IMG/VR virus record: IMGVR_UViG_3300023179_000394
Location: 1 to 28,656 of that record
DNA length: 28,656 nt
Source: a virus
Reading direction: 5' to 3' (one strand)
Shown here: positions 13,561 to 19,759 of the stretch, piece by piece
How positions within the stretch are numbered: the first letter of the stretch is position 1
How the letters are laid out: the number at the start of each line of letters is the position of its first letter
Notes under the pieces: generated by a model
Seen by the model: the letters and a program-made list of their open reading frames with translations, nothing else
The model's database searches: none
What the model was told of the DNA's origin: nothing
Program-made: the position numbers and the translations under genes

Positions 13561-13676
13561 AATATTGTAAAACACATCCCTCCTAAGAAGCCTAATGATA
13601 TAAGAAATAATCCTAAAGAGCAATCATTAACAAATGTTTTAGTAGCTATAAAGAAAAACTCTTTTATCTTTTTCAC
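13527..13676 (-). CDS. Small membrane protein (49 aa)
   Basis: GTG at 13676 overlaps the upstream TGA as GTGA, and TAA is at 13529-13527. The sequence MKKIKEFFFIATKTFVND is followed by a long hydrophobic stretch (about 19-40: CSLGLFLISLGFLGGMC and on) and an aromatic tail, so a membrane peptide is likely. It overlaps the next gene by 34 bp in another frame, which lowers confidence, but the coupling at its start argues for a real gene. Confidence 0.45.
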   Translation of the reverse strand: MKKIKEFFFIATKTFVNDCSLGLFLISLGFLGGMCFTILCKFFQSFLHF

Positions 13677-13855
13677 ACTAGTGTGATATTTTGTTTAACT
13701 TCTACTTCAACCGTATTAAGAAAAGCTTGAAGTTTTTCTTCATCTACATCAACTTTGAATCGTTTTTTAATGTCAGATACTATTTTTTTAAGAATAGTTT
13801 TGTTATTAACGATAGATGTCAAAACCATATTGACAGTACAATTTGTCATATTCAT
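13673..13855 (-). CDS. Hypothetical protein (60 aa)
   Basis: Start placed at ATG 13855 (MNMTNCTVNMVLTSIVNN), 6 bp after TATATT of a promoter, rather than at an upstream GTG (13918). It is a helical, Lys/Val-rich small protein ending QNITLV, with DIKKRFKVDVDEEKLQAFL in the middle. No family is recognised. Confidence 0.55.
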   Translation of the reverse strand: MNMTNCTVNMVLTSIVNNKTILKKIVSDIKKRFKVDVDEEKLQAFLNTVEVEVKQNITLV

Positions 13856-13861
13856 AAATTT

Positions 13862-13890
13862 AATATAGAGAGTATTTAAATTGTAATCAA
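13862..13890 (-). promoter_or_regulatory. Sigma70-like promoter, leaderless type
   Basis: TTGATT (13890-13885), 17 bp, TATATT (13867-13862), 6 bp, ATG at 13855. Confidence 0.55.
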
Positions 13891-13899
13891 GATTTATTT

Positions 13900-14100
13900 T
13901 TAATCTTGGAAGTAGCACGGATCTTCTTCACCGCAGGGTAAAATATCTTTATCTTCTACTTGCTCTTTGCAGAACTTTTCTGCTTCTTCATATGAGTCAA
14001 ATGATTTAAGAATCGTTTGATTATGATTATGATTTATTTTTATAACTTGATATTCGGGTAACCGCCCATCATACACTTCGACTACCCTATAAACAGACAT
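13900..14100 (-). CDS. Hypothetical protein (66 aa)
   Basis: It reads MSVYRVVEVYDGRLPEYQVI, then ILKSFDSYEEAEKFCKEQ and an acidic end with two Cys (DILPCGEEDPCYFQD). The pattern, strands then a helix with 'S.EEAE.F', is common in small phage proteins of unknown role. The start overlaps the stop of the tiny upstream gene as TAATG, a classic coupling arrangement. Confidence 0.6.
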   Translation of the reverse strand: MSVYRVVEVYDGRLPEYQVIKINHNHNQTILKSFDSYEEAEKFCKEQVEDKDILPCGEEDPCYFQD

Positions 14101-14204
14101 TAGATTCCTGTCCTTAATTCTGTCGACTTAATCATAGTATCAATTACCAATTGCTCTTCTTTTACTTTAATAACTTCATCAACAGATAACCGAGCTTTAG
14201 GCAT
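14100..14204 (-). CDS. Very small protein (34 aa)
   Basis: ATG 14204, TAA 14102-14100. MPKARLSVDEVIKVKEEQLV followed by IDTMIKSTELRTGI suggests one charged helix. Real translation is supported by TAATG coupling to the next gene and by CTAAATA 5 bp before the start. Function unknown. Confidence 0.5.
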   Translation of the reverse strand: MPKARLSVDEVIKVKEEQLVIDTMIKSTELRTGI

Positions 14205-14209
14205 ATTGA

Positions 14210-14216
14210 TATTTAG
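14210..14216 (-). promoter_or_regulatory. Late-type promoter motif CTAAATA
   Basis: CTAAATA, 5 bp (TCAAT), ATG at 14204. Confidence 0.45.
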
Positions 14217-14256
14217 TATCCACATGCACAAAAAAGTGCTAATTGGGTCCCACATT

Positions 14257-14421
14257 TTACAGCTCTTGAGGAACGTAAATCTGCTCGAGCTTTACGTTCT
14301 CAGGAAGATTTGTGCTAGCAACTACAAATGCTTCTTCATTACTAGCAGCTGTAACGTTTTTATATCCGAGAAACACTCTGCCTCGATTACCAAACTCATA
14401 CATTTCAAATGTAAATTTCAT
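14257..14421 (-). CDS. Hypothetical protein (54 aa)
   Basis: ATG 14421, TAA 14259-14257. MKFTFEMYEFGNRGRVFLGY, then NVTAASNEEAFVVASTNLPE and a short end. The alternating beta pattern with 'AASNEEAF' resembles small phage proteins that modify or bind an unknown partner. A promoter with TATACT 6 bp upstream sets the start. A plus-strand frame over it is only a shadow. Confidence 0.6.
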   Translation of the reverse strand: MKFTFEMYEFGNRGRVFLGYKNVTAASNEEAFVVASTNLPENVKLEQIYVPQEL

Positions 14422-14427
14422 TTTACT

Positions 14428-14456
14428 AGTATATTAGCCTCACTTTTTACATGCAA
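14428..14456 (-). promoter_or_regulatory. Sigma70-like promoter, leaderless type
   Basis: TTGCAT (14456-14451), 17 bp, TATACT (14433-14428), 6 bp, ATG at 14421. It overlaps the end of the upstream gene. Confidence 0.6.
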
Positions 14457-14667
14457 GTCTTTTTGTAGTAAGATTCCACTTACCCATCTTGCGTTGAAAG
14501 TCTCTCTCTTCATAGTCAGCACGAGCTTTATAATAAGCTGTAAGAGCTTTTTCTCCTCTTACATCCCTAAAAGTATCTACCCATCCCAAATCACTGCCCA
14601 TCCAAGTAGAGTATTCATACTTACAGCCCTTGAGCCTTTTACCAGTAAACTTCTTCTTTTGATACAT
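14440..14667 (-). CDS. Hypothetical basic protein (75 aa)
   Basis: The start is ATG 14667 (MYQKKKFTGKRLKGCKYEYS), 1 bp after the upstream TAG; an overlapping GTG at 14676 would add three residues. It is rich in Lys and Arg and ends LTTKRLACKK, which suggests nucleic-acid contact, but there is no recognised domain. It is the last gene of the operon from 15871. Confidence 0.6.
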   Translation of the reverse strand: MYQKKKFTGKRLKGCKYEYSTWMGSDLGWVDTFRDVRGEKALTAYYKARADYEERDFQRKMGKWNLTTKRLACKK

Positions 14668-14668
14668 T

Positions 14669-15145
14669 CTAGGCACAGCTAGTCACCTCATCTACAATAT
14701 CTTCCTTAGAAGCAAGAAACGCTTTGTGATATATATTATCGAAAGCCTCATCATTAAAACAAATACGGTTACAATTACCTAACCAAGCATCATCCAAATC
14801 AATAATTTCACCATTTCGTCTTAGCTTATTCCAATTAACTACTTGCCAGCATCCAAAATATTCACCATGATTAAAAGGTTTACTGATACCCCCCTTGCCC
14901 TTGTCCCATCCAAATGTAAGAATAGCATATTCAACCTTTACATTTTTAAAAAGCTCTTTAGTCTTCTTCTCTTCTTTAGATAATTGCTTTTGAAGCTTGC
15001 TATTATCTTCCATATTACTATAAGGCTTATACCAAAACTTTAAGTGATAGACTTTTTTGGTTTCAGCCAGTCCATTCGTCTCAAACTGAATATTCATCCA
15101 AGTAAACTTCTTAGGGCTAATTAACTTATAGATATAAGCGCTCAT
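14669..15145 (-). CDS. Hypothetical protein (158 aa)
   Basis: It starts MSAYIYKLISPKKFTWMNIQ. It has a charged middle (QKQLSKEEKKTKELFKNVKV) followed by a Trp/Gly-rich part (GWDKGKGGISKPFNHGEYFG.. CWQVVNW). It is soluble and I recognise no family. The start overlaps the upstream stop (ATGA-type, 15142-15145), so it is coupled to the coiled-coil gene. Confidence 0.65.
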   Translation of the reverse strand: MSAYIYKLISPKKFTWMNIQFETNGLAETKKVYHLKFWYKPYSNMEDNSKLQKQLSKEEKKTKELFKNVKVEYAILTFGWDKGKGGISKPFNHGEYFGCWQVVNWNKLRRNGEIIDLDDAWLGNCNRICFNDEAFDNIYHKAFLASKEDIVDEVTSCA

Positions 15146-15294
15146 TTCTTCTTCTTACCCCTCTTGCTGTATTCATATTCATTAATAAAAGAATTAATAA
15201 GCTTTTCTAGACTAGCTACCGTCTTTTCAAGCTTATCGTTTTCTTCTCTAAGACTCACAAGAGCCTCCTCATACATTCTATCGCTGTACCCCAT
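15142..15294 (-). CDS. Small coiled-coil protein (50 aa)
   Basis: I choose ATG 15294 (MGYSDRMYEEALVSLREE) because AAGGAG lies 10 bp upstream and the ATG follows the preceding TAA by 1 bp; the open frame reaches 15333. The sequence is one long amphipathic helix (ENDKLEKTVASLEKLINSF) ending in a KRGKKKK tail, probably a dimerising coiled coil. Function unknown. Confidence 0.6.
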   Translation of the reverse strand: MGYSDRMYEEALVSLREENDKLEKTVASLEKLINSFINEYEYSKRGKKKK

Positions 15295-15295
15295 A

Positions 15296-15871
15296 TTATT
15301 CAATCTCCTTGAAATCAACATACATAGCAACATTCTTAATGCTTGGATGTATATTTTTAATCCTAAAGCCTGGAGAGCATTTGCACATTGAACAACCAGC
15401 GTAAGGGCTAAACGTTCTGTTATAAAACCCGCTCTTATTCAACCACTCAGACAGTGTCATATAGAAACCAGGCATATCCCAGGTAGTCTCGCTATCAACA
15501 GTCTTAGCCCTATACTCAATCTCAGAGCTAAGAATATTGAGATACATATTCATAATCTTAACCTCTTTTCGGTTATAGATTTTCCATTCTTTATCCAATT
15601 CTAGATCTTTACCTTGAGGGCCAGGAGCAAGTTTGATATGATAATAGTTATGAGAAGTATCAAGTTCGTGAGGATCGCGCGTTCCTGAAACGAATAGAAA
15701 ATTATTCTTGGTTGAACGGCGATCAGAATACCTGGACCGAAAACTTACATTTGCTTGAAGCTTACCTTTAGGAAACCTAATCAAATTGGCAGTATCGTGT
15801 ACATCAAAAGTAAAGTCTTTATCGTGAATACGATCAAACACGTTATTGTCAATGCTTTGTTCTGTCATCAT
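15296..15871 (-). CDS. Hypothetical protein with Cys-rich motif (191 aa)
   Basis: It starts MMTEQSIDNNVFDRIHDKDF. Near the C-terminus FSPYAGCSMCKCSPGFRI (about 153-170) gives three closely spaced Cys. I recall AGCSMCxCSPGF as a conserved signature of an uncharacterised family in phages and plasmids; metal binding is plausible but unproven. It heads a run of coupled genes down to 14440. The start sits 6 bp after TACAAT of its promoter. Confidence 0.65.
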   Translation of the reverse strand: MMTEQSIDNNVFDRIHDKDFTFDVHDTANLIRFPKGKLQANVSFRSRYSDRRSTKNNFLFVSGTRDPHELDTSHNYYHIKLAPGPQGKDLELDKEWKIYNRKEVKIMNMYLNILSSEIEYRAKTVDSETTWDMPGFYMTLSEWLNKSGFYNRTFSPYAGCSMCKCSPGFRIKNIHPSIKNVAMYVDFKEIE

Positions 15872-15877
15872 ACTAAT

Positions 15878-15905
15878 ATTGTAGAGGAATATATATTTTG
15901 ATCAA
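15878..15905 (-). promoter_or_regulatory. Sigma70-like promoter overlapping the upstream stop codon
   Basis: TTGATC (15905-15900), 16 bp, TACAAT (15883-15878), 6 bp, ATG at 15871. The TGA ending the upstream gene (AAKKA-stop) lies inside the -35 box. Confidence 0.6.
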
Positions 15906-16021
15906 GCTTTTTTTGCTGCTAGTTTTTCTAGTTTTTCTATCTCTTCTTCTGTAAACTGATCGGCTAGATCAGGATTATTGTCTATTCTTTTTAATATGTT
16001 TTTTGCTTCTCTGGTGGTCAT
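15902..16021 (-). CDS. Very small helical protein (39 aa)
   Basis: ATG 16021, TGA 15904-15902. MTTREAKNILKRIDNNPDLA followed by DQFTEEEIEKLEKLAAKKA is a charged two-helix peptide. The start overlaps the upstream stop as ATGA and its own stop forms part of the next promoter, so the gene is embedded in compact architecture. Function unknown. Confidence 0.5.
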   Translation of the reverse strand: MTTREAKNILKRIDNNPDLADQFTEEEIEKLEKLAAKKA

Positions 16022-16131
16022 TTCTTAAGAAGGTGATAAGCTATTGTGCCTCCTCCAATTATAACAATCCAGCTAAAAATTCCTAGAAGGATAGTCCAGA
16101 TAAAGAGTACTTTACGAATACGATCATTCAT
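16018..16131 (-). CDS. Small membrane protein (37 aa)
   Basis: ATG 16131, TGA 16020-16018. MNDRIRKVLFIWTILLGIFS continues WIVIIGGGTIAYHLLKK: one hydrophobic helix, about residues 8-32, with positive ends. It overlaps both neighbours by 4 bp (ATGA), which strongly suggests translation. Function unknown. Confidence 0.6.
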   Translation of the reverse strand: MNDRIRKVLFIWTILLGIFSWIVIIGGGTIAYHLLKK

Positions 16132-16406
16132 GCTAGTAACTGCTCCATTCTTTCACGGCTACTTAGTAACTCCACAATTTCAGCAACAAATTTAGAGAAG
16201 TCTTTACCGCAATCTTTCCATATGCTAAACAGTTCATGATTTATGTCTGAGGAGCTAATACCACAACCCTCGGGAAGCATTCCGCTCTTCGCAATGCTAT
16301 AAGCACCAGCAGACCTGCAGTTAACTCGTATTACAGCAGGCAAACCATTCATCATTTTTGCCCACTCCTCCCAATCTTTAACAAATGTATCTTTCTTTTT
16401 CATCAT
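16128..16406 (-). CDS. Hypothetical protein (92 aa)
   Basis: Start at ATG 16406 (MMKKKDTFVKDWEEWAKMMN), 6 bp after CATAAT of the promoter; a TTG at 16412 is the longer frame. It is soluble and helical with two Cys (VNCRSAG, EGCGISS), ending SSRERMEQLLA. No family is recognised. It heads a three-gene coupled run with two micropeptides. Confidence 0.6.
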   Translation of the reverse strand: MMKKKDTFVKDWEEWAKMMNGLPAVIRVNCRSAGAYSIAKSGMLPEGCGISSSDINHELFSIWKDCGKDFSKFVAEIVELLSSRERMEQLLA

Positions 16407-16412
16407 GCTCAA

Positions 16413-16440
16413 ATTATGAATGAATATAGGCTATAGTCAA
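16413..16440 (-). promoter_or_regulatory. Sigma70-like promoter, leaderless type
   Basis: TTGACT (16440-16435) in AAAAGCTTGACT, 16 bp, CATAAT (16418-16413), 6 bp, ATG at 16406. Confidence 0.6.
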
Positions 16441-16447
16441 GCTTTTC

Positions 16448-16537
16448 TTACCAATGATGTATAGCATTCACTATAAGAACAATATTTGCTATAACACCAA
16501 GTATTACAACAAACAATTCAAACGTCTTATGTTTCAT
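16448..16537 (-). CDS. Very small membrane protein (29 aa)
   Basis: ATG 16537, TAA 16450-16448. MKHKTFELFVVILGVIANIV then LIVNAIHHW: a single hydrophobic helix starting with a basic end. Length alone would not support a gene, but the start sits 6 bp after TATAAT of one of the best promoters in the window. Function unknown. Confidence 0.55.
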   Translation of the reverse strand: MKHKTFELFVVILGVIANIVLIVNAIHHW

Positions 16538-16543
16538 GAAGAT

Positions 16544-16572
16544 ATTATAAAATAAAAATTAAAAAAGGTCAA
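16544..16572 (-). promoter_or_regulatory. Sigma70-like promoter overlapping the upstream stop and a possible terminator
   Basis: TTGACC (16572-16567), 17 bp, TATAAT (16549-16544), 6 bp, ATG at 16537. The upstream gene's TGA (FEKA-stop) is inside the -35 box. AAAAGG/CCTTTT around it plus a T-run could also act as a weak terminator. Confidence 0.65.
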
Positions 16573-16946
16573 GCCTTTTCAAAGAACCCTAAACCATTGT
16601 AACGACATTTACCTACAAAGCTATCCTTACATAATAAAAACTGTTCTGGTTCAATTAGGCTCATGAATTTTTTCCCCTCATAGTCATAGAGAAAATATGT
16701 GTGCCCTGCTACTGGTATAAAATTGTGTTCAAATCCATCAACCATTATATTGTAATGATAAAGATCTTCTAGTTCTTTATATTCTCTTTGTAAATCGCCC
16801 AGCCGGGCTTTAATTTTGTTATTAAGATTATTTTGTGTATCGTTTTTAAATTGATGAATATTTTCTAACTCGAGCTTTGGCGCACCATATTCTGCCAGAT
16901 AGCTTTGAGAAGCTCTATCTTCTATAACGTGATCAGGACGGCTCAT
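16569..16946 (-). CDS. DUF2452-like protein (125 aa)
   Basis: I start at ATG 16946 (MSRPDHVIEDRASQSYLAE) because AGGAG lies 9 bp upstream; the frame is open to 16973. After a helical region (QNNLNNKIKARLGDLQREYK) the C-terminal half HNFIPVAGHTYFLYDYEGKK.. FMSLIEPEQF.. FVGKCRYNGLGFF matches my memory of DUF2452 (V.G.TYFLY....FLSLI.PE.....G..R...D). Function of that family is unknown. It is the last gene of the long operon from 19100. Confidence 0.65.
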   Translation of the reverse strand: MSRPDHVIEDRASQSYLAEYGAPKLELENIHQFKNDTQNNLNNKIKARLGDLQREYKELEDLYHYNIMVDGFEHNFIPVAGHTYFLYDYEGKKFMSLIEPEQFLLCKDSFVGKCRYNGLGFFEKA

Positions 16947-17193
16947 AACATTCAGCTCCTGATTGGTGTTCAAATGTTAAAAATCCAAACCTATAATTGT
17001 TGCGGTTAACACAAATACCCCAGTCTTGTCCTAACTCTCCTTCTAAAGGTCTATAATACTTACAACCCATAGAACAATCTGGATAACTTTTATTAGGATC
17101 TTCCCATCTTTTTACATTTCCATAGGGCTCATAGTCTTTAGGGAGCCTTACTACAACATGCATTAATTCATTATGAAGTTCACTATTAGTCAT
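16933..17193 (-). CDS. Conserved hypothetical protein with four Cys (86 aa)
   Basis: Starts MTNSELHNELMHVVVRLPKD. The core YPDCSMGCKYYRPLEGELG then DWGICVNRNNYRFGFLTFEH is a pattern I recall from a widespread uncharacterised family (PDCSxGCxxFxPLxGxLGxDWGxC). Cys 40, 44, 61 and 82 could bind zinc. It overlaps both neighbours. Confidence 0.65.
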   Translation of the reverse strand: MTNSELHNELMHVVVRLPKDYEPYGNVKRWEDPNKSYPDCSMGCKYYRPLEGELGQDWGICVNRNNYRFGFLTFEHQSGAECYEPS

Positions 17194-17461
17194 TTTTTCT
17201 TTTATAAATTTCTACCTGAATTATTGTAAAGTTCAAGACAATTAAATGAAAATTAAATGTAGGGTTATCTTTAAATTTTATATATTCAAACTTGTCATAT
17301 CTGTCTAAATTAATAATTAATTCGAAGAAAGACATACCATCTCTCCACTCTCTTAGCTTATGAAAAAGAAATATTTCATATTTTAAATTAAGAGGAAGTT
17401 TACCCCAAAACCAAAAAGGGAACTTTACTTTCCAAGCGCTTTCTAATTGCTTATCACTCAT
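17186..17461 (-). CDS. Hypothetical protein (91 aa)
   Basis: It reads MSDKQLESAWKVKFPFWFWG, rich in aromatics, then mixed helix and strand, ending VEIYKRKND. The start overlaps the upstream stop (AATGAGTGA). No family is recognised. Confidence 0.6.
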   Translation of the reverse strand: MSDKQLESAWKVKFPFWFWGKLPLNLKYEIFLFHKLREWRDGMSFFELIINLDRYDKFEYIKFKDNPTFNFHLIVLNFTIIQVEIYKRKND

Positions 17462-17777
17462 TAAACTGTCTTAATTTAAAATTATCATCTGCAACCATCT
17501 CATTGGCCATGTCAATAACCCCATTTATATAAGAATCATACCCCGAACAATACATTCTTAATTGACCAAACTTCTCTTTTATCTGAGTAAATTCAATTTG
17601 TCCTTCAATGCTATCACAATGCTCTTGTATTAAATTACATGCTTTATATATAACATCAAACCATTCATCAGGAGTGTCTATACCCCAACACATACATGTT
17701 TGCATTTTATCCAAGTCTTTCTGACGAAAGAGCTTAGGAAAATCGTTATACAGTTTTTGTTCTAGTTCTTGTTTCAT
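17454..17777 (-). CDS. Conserved hypothetical phage protein (107 aa)
   Basis: Start at ATG 17777 (MKQELEQKLYNDFPKLF). The conserved pattern FPKLF.....CMCWGIDTPDEWFDVIYKAC, then IKEKFGQLRMY, matches a widespread family in phages and bacteria (YPxLF, CMCWGxxxxDGW, KEKFGxLRxY). Its function is unknown to me. It overlaps the upstream gene by 32 bp. Confidence 0.68.
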   Translation of the reverse strand: MKQELEQKLYNDFPKLFRQKDLDKMQTCMCWGIDTPDEWFDVIYKACNLIQEHCDSIEGQIEFTQIKEKFGQLRMYCSGYDSYINGVIDMANEMVADDNFKLRQFNE

Positions 17778-17937
17778 CAATAATGTTACTTAAGTATCTT
17801 TCAGCAGCTTCTTGAGTATAAAATGTATCCATGACCTGAAGACCGTTCTTTAGATCAATAACATTAAAACTAGGTACTTTGTTTATGTATGGATTGTCCA
17901 TATCTGCATCATAAGTTTTAGTTATTGCATATCTCAT
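17746..17937 (-). CDS. Hypothetical protein (63 aa)
   Basis: MRYAITKTYDADMDNPYINK, then FNVIDLKNGLQVMDTFYTQE followed by AAERYLSNI: the two-strand plus helix pattern with 'YT.EAAERYL' common in small phage proteins. It overlaps the upstream stop by 4 bp (ATGA) and ends in a basic RTRTKTV tail. Function unknown. Confidence 0.6.
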   Translation of the reverse strand: MRYAITKTYDADMDNPYINKVPSFNVIDLKNGLQVMDTFYTQEAAERYLSNIIDETRTRTKTV

Positions 17938-18227
17938 ACAGTTTGTTTTCTAGCTCTTGTTTCATCCTTATAACTCCACCCCCACATCAAGTTAAACCAG
18001 CTATATTCTTTCTCACTCAGAGCCTTATTCCAGCCTAAGCGCTTTCTAGCTGTACTAATAAACCACTTCTTAAACTTCTTCTCTTGCTGCACATCCCATT
18101 GTTTCTTTTGAAACCAGGTTTTGTCCAATACAAACTCTGGAGTATATTTCTCTCCAATAGCTTTAAACATTTGTTGTACAGCTTCTAATATAAATTTATC
18201 TATTTTGTTTTTTGGGTTTATGCTCAT
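17934..18227 (-). CDS. Hypothetical protein (97 aa)
   Basis: MSINPKNKIDKFILEAVQQM... a basic, Trp-rich helical protein (WFQKKQWDVQQEKKFKKWF, later WFNLMWGWSYKDE). It may bind nucleic acid or another protein, but no domain is recognised. The start overlaps the upstream stop as ATGA. Confidence 0.62.
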   Translation of the reverse strand: MSINPKNKIDKFILEAVQQMFKAIGEKYTPEFVLDKTWFQKKQWDVQQEKKFKKWFISTARKRLGWNKALSEKEYSWFNLMWGWSYKDETRARKQTV

Positions 18228-18388
18228 TTATAATTATAATGTTTAATAAGATGATCTAAGTGCTCTAAGATAGGTGTAAGCTCTAACTGGGCATCTGAAG
18301 AACAATAATAGTAATATTCTTTTAAAGAAGACCTAATTGTTACCAATTGATCTACAGTAAACCAAGTATCTATAAGAGTATTATTCAC
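18224..18388 (-). CDS. Small helical protein, GTG start (54 aa)
   Basis: GTG at 18388 lies in the last codons of the upstream gene, and TGA 18226-18224 overlaps the next ATG. MNNTLIDTWFTVDQLVTIRS and then SLKEYYYYCSSDAQLELTPI fill the otherwise gene-free gap with no stop. It ends HLIKHYNYK. Both overlaps support it. Function unknown. Confidence 0.55.
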   Translation of the reverse strand: MNNTLIDTWFTVDQLVTIRSSLKEYYYYCSSDAQLELTPILEHLDHLIKHYNYK

Positions 18389-18686
18389 TATTGCCTTTAG
18401 TAGTAGAATGTTTTATATCTTTAGCATGAACAAGAGGTGTGTTGCTACCACCAGAATATGAGCCCCATTTAAGAGATTCTTCTGGATAATTATTAACAAA
18501 CTCCAGATCACCTTCCGGATTATATTGTAATCCTAGCAAGAATGCTTTTATTTGTGGTAAGACTTCATCCAAAGTTTCTGCTGTAAATTCATGAGTAATT
18601 TTACTTTGAACCCAATTATTAGTCTCTGCAGACTGTAATTCACCATAAGGTAAATGCTCACCTGTTAATGTAAATTTAACTGCCAT
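18381..18686 (-). CDS. Hypothetical protein (101 aa)
   Basis: Start chosen at ATG 18686 (MAVKFTLTGEHLPYGELQSA), with AGGAG 7 bp upstream; the frame is open to 18704. The N-terminal half is beta-like, the middle helical (ETLDEVLPQIKAFLLGL), then NPEGDLEFVNN. It may be a small single-domain protein with no known role. Confidence 0.6.
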   Translation of the reverse strand: MAVKFTLTGEHLPYGELQSAETNNWVQSKITHEFTAETLDEVLPQIKAFLLGLQYNPEGDLEFVNNYPEESLKWGSYSGGSNTPLVHAKDIKHSTTKGNSE

Positions 18687-18867
18687 TTTCCTTCTCCTCT
18701 CCAAGTACTCTCATATGCTGTAATGCAAACTTAATATCTTTTTCTGGATACTTTTTTAAACGAAGAAAGTCTTCTATGGATCCGTGGTCTTCCTCAATCC
18801 AGTAATCAGGAAATCCATACATCCACCCCGAAGGTGGATCTATTAAAAGCTTTTTCTTTAATCTCAC
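18676..18867 (-). CDS. Conserved hypothetical phage protein (63 aa)
   Basis: MRLKKKLLIDPPSGWMYGFP continues DYWIEEDHGSIEDFLRLKKY. The pattern DPPSGWxYGFP is a motif I recall from small conserved phage proteins. Function unknown. It overlaps the upstream and downstream genes, so translation is coupled. Confidence 0.62.
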   Translation of the reverse strand: MRLKKKLLIDPPSGWMYGFPDYWIEEDHGSIEDFLRLKKYPEKDIKFALQHMRVLGEEKENGS

Positions 18868-19100
18868 TTCTTCTTTTTCTTCTTCTTATCTACAGAAGTA
18901 AGCTCAAATTGACCATTAACTGCATTAGTAATAACATAGTTAATACCAATGTTAAAAAACTGGTCATTAGTTGCAACCTTACGGCCTAAATCAGTTATTT
19001 GAGCAATATATTCGTCTGGACCTGTAATATCAGCCTCATAATATTTTACAGGTCTAAAATGGCCTACTTTAATCTTTGGCAACGTCTTGGTCTTTTTCAT
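18864..19100 (-). CDS. Hypothetical protein with Lys tail (78 aa)
   Basis: MKKTKTLPKIKVGHFRPVKY, then DITGPDEYIAQITDLGRKVA and a beta-like region, ending in a run of seven Lys. The basic ends suggest nucleic-acid contact; no family is recognised. It is the first gene of an operon of ten overlapping small genes reaching 16569. The start lies 6 bp after TATATT. Confidence 0.65.
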   Translation of the reverse strand: MKKTKTLPKIKVGHFRPVKYYEADITGPDEYIAQITDLGRKVATNDQFFNIGINYVITNAVNGQFELTSVDKKKKKKK

Positions 19101-19106
19101 AGTTTA

Positions 19107-19134
19107 AATATAAATGTAAGTTAAAAAAAATCAA
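19107..19134 (-). promoter_or_regulatory. Sigma70-like promoter, leaderless type (ten-gene operon)
   Basis: TTGATT (19134-19129), 16 bp, TATATT (19112-19107), 6 bp, ATG at 19100. The -35 box lies in the terminator of the upstream small RNA. Confidence 0.55.
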
Positions 19135-19242
19135 GAGAAGAGGAACGATTAGAAACTTAGGTCTTCGCCTTCTATGCTATGTGCCTAGCGCGCAAGAGGT
19201 CTAACCTATTCAGCCAACGCAAATGTTGTCTGCCTCTCTCCT
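19123..19242 (-). ncRNA. Putative small structured RNA (about 120 nt) with intrinsic terminator
   Basis: The minus-strand transcript predicted from the promoter at 19278-19249 would start at 19242. Its first ten bases (AGGAGAGAGG, 19242-19233) pair with CCTCTTCTCTT (19143-19133), with one bulge, closing the whole RNA. The helix is followed by TGA and eight T (19130-19123), an intrinsic terminator. Inside are AGGT/ACCT and GCTA/TAGC hairpins. The stretch is more GC-rich than its neighbours and has no credible ORF. It lacks tRNA features. The family is not recognised. Confidence 0.6.
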
Positions 19243-19248
19243 ATTCTT

Positions 19249-19278
19249 ATTATACTATCTTTTACAATAGGGTGCCAG
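19249..19278 (-). promoter_or_regulatory. Sigma70-like promoter of the small RNA
   Basis: CTGGCA (19278-19273), 18 bp, TATAAT (19254-19249), then 6 bp to the predicted RNA start at 19242. The -35 is imperfect (4 of 6) and the spacer is 18 bp. It overlaps the end of the upstream gene. Confidence 0.5.
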
Positions 19279-19758
19279 CTGCTCTTGAATTTTTTTATAA
19301 CCTTTAGTAGCTACAGTATCTTTCATAGCCCCTTCATTCTTTTCTTGAGCTAGCTCAAAAATTTTATAGAGAATGCTTGATGCAGGGTTAACAAATTTCC
19401 AAAGCTGTTCAGCTGAAATAATTTGATCTTTTTCTAGTAGATAAACCTCTTGAACAATTTCTTGAAGCTTATCAGCAATAACTATAAGCATTTCTCTATC
19501 TGCATTCTGCTCTTCCTTTGTTCGCATCGGCATTAAAGGCTGCTCCTTGGAACGTCCCCATGCATACTCGCTATATTGATTAAAAAGTTCTTTATGCTCG
19601 ATAGAACCATTTTTAACTACACTTTGAATTTCATCAAATTGCTGTTGACCTCTACGCCACACACTTCCATCATCTGAATACTCATAAGTCCAATCATGAT
19701 TGCGAAGCTTCTTCCAAAATTCGTTTAAGGAAGGTAATTTTGTTTCAGTATCTATCAT
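19255..19758 (-). CDS. Hypothetical protein (167 aa)
   Basis: I choose ATG 19758 (MIDTETKLPSLNEFWKKLRN) with a strong AAGGAG 7 bp upstream; the open frame reaches 19821 but that part overlaps another gene. The N-terminal part (HDWTYEYSDDGSVWRRGQQQ) has the 'HDW.Y..SDD' look of a family common on phages and plasmids. The C-terminal part is helical. Function unknown. It follows the upstream TAA by 1 bp. Confidence 0.65.
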   Translation of the reverse strand: MIDTETKLPSLNEFWKKLRNHDWTYEYSDDGSVWRRGQQQFDEIQSVVKNGSIEHKELFNQYSEYAWGRSKEQPLMPMRTKEEQNADREMLIVIADKLQEIVQEVYLLEKDQIISAEQLWKFVNPASSILYKIFELAQEKNEGAMKDTVATKGYKKIQEQLAPYCKR

Positions 19759-19759
19759 A

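Noticed and set aside
14206-14682. Plus-strand open frame of 158 codons
   Set aside because: It runs antisense to two coupled minus-strand genes (14257 and 14440) that have promoter and overlap support; its Ser/Cys/Phe-rich product looks like a shadow.
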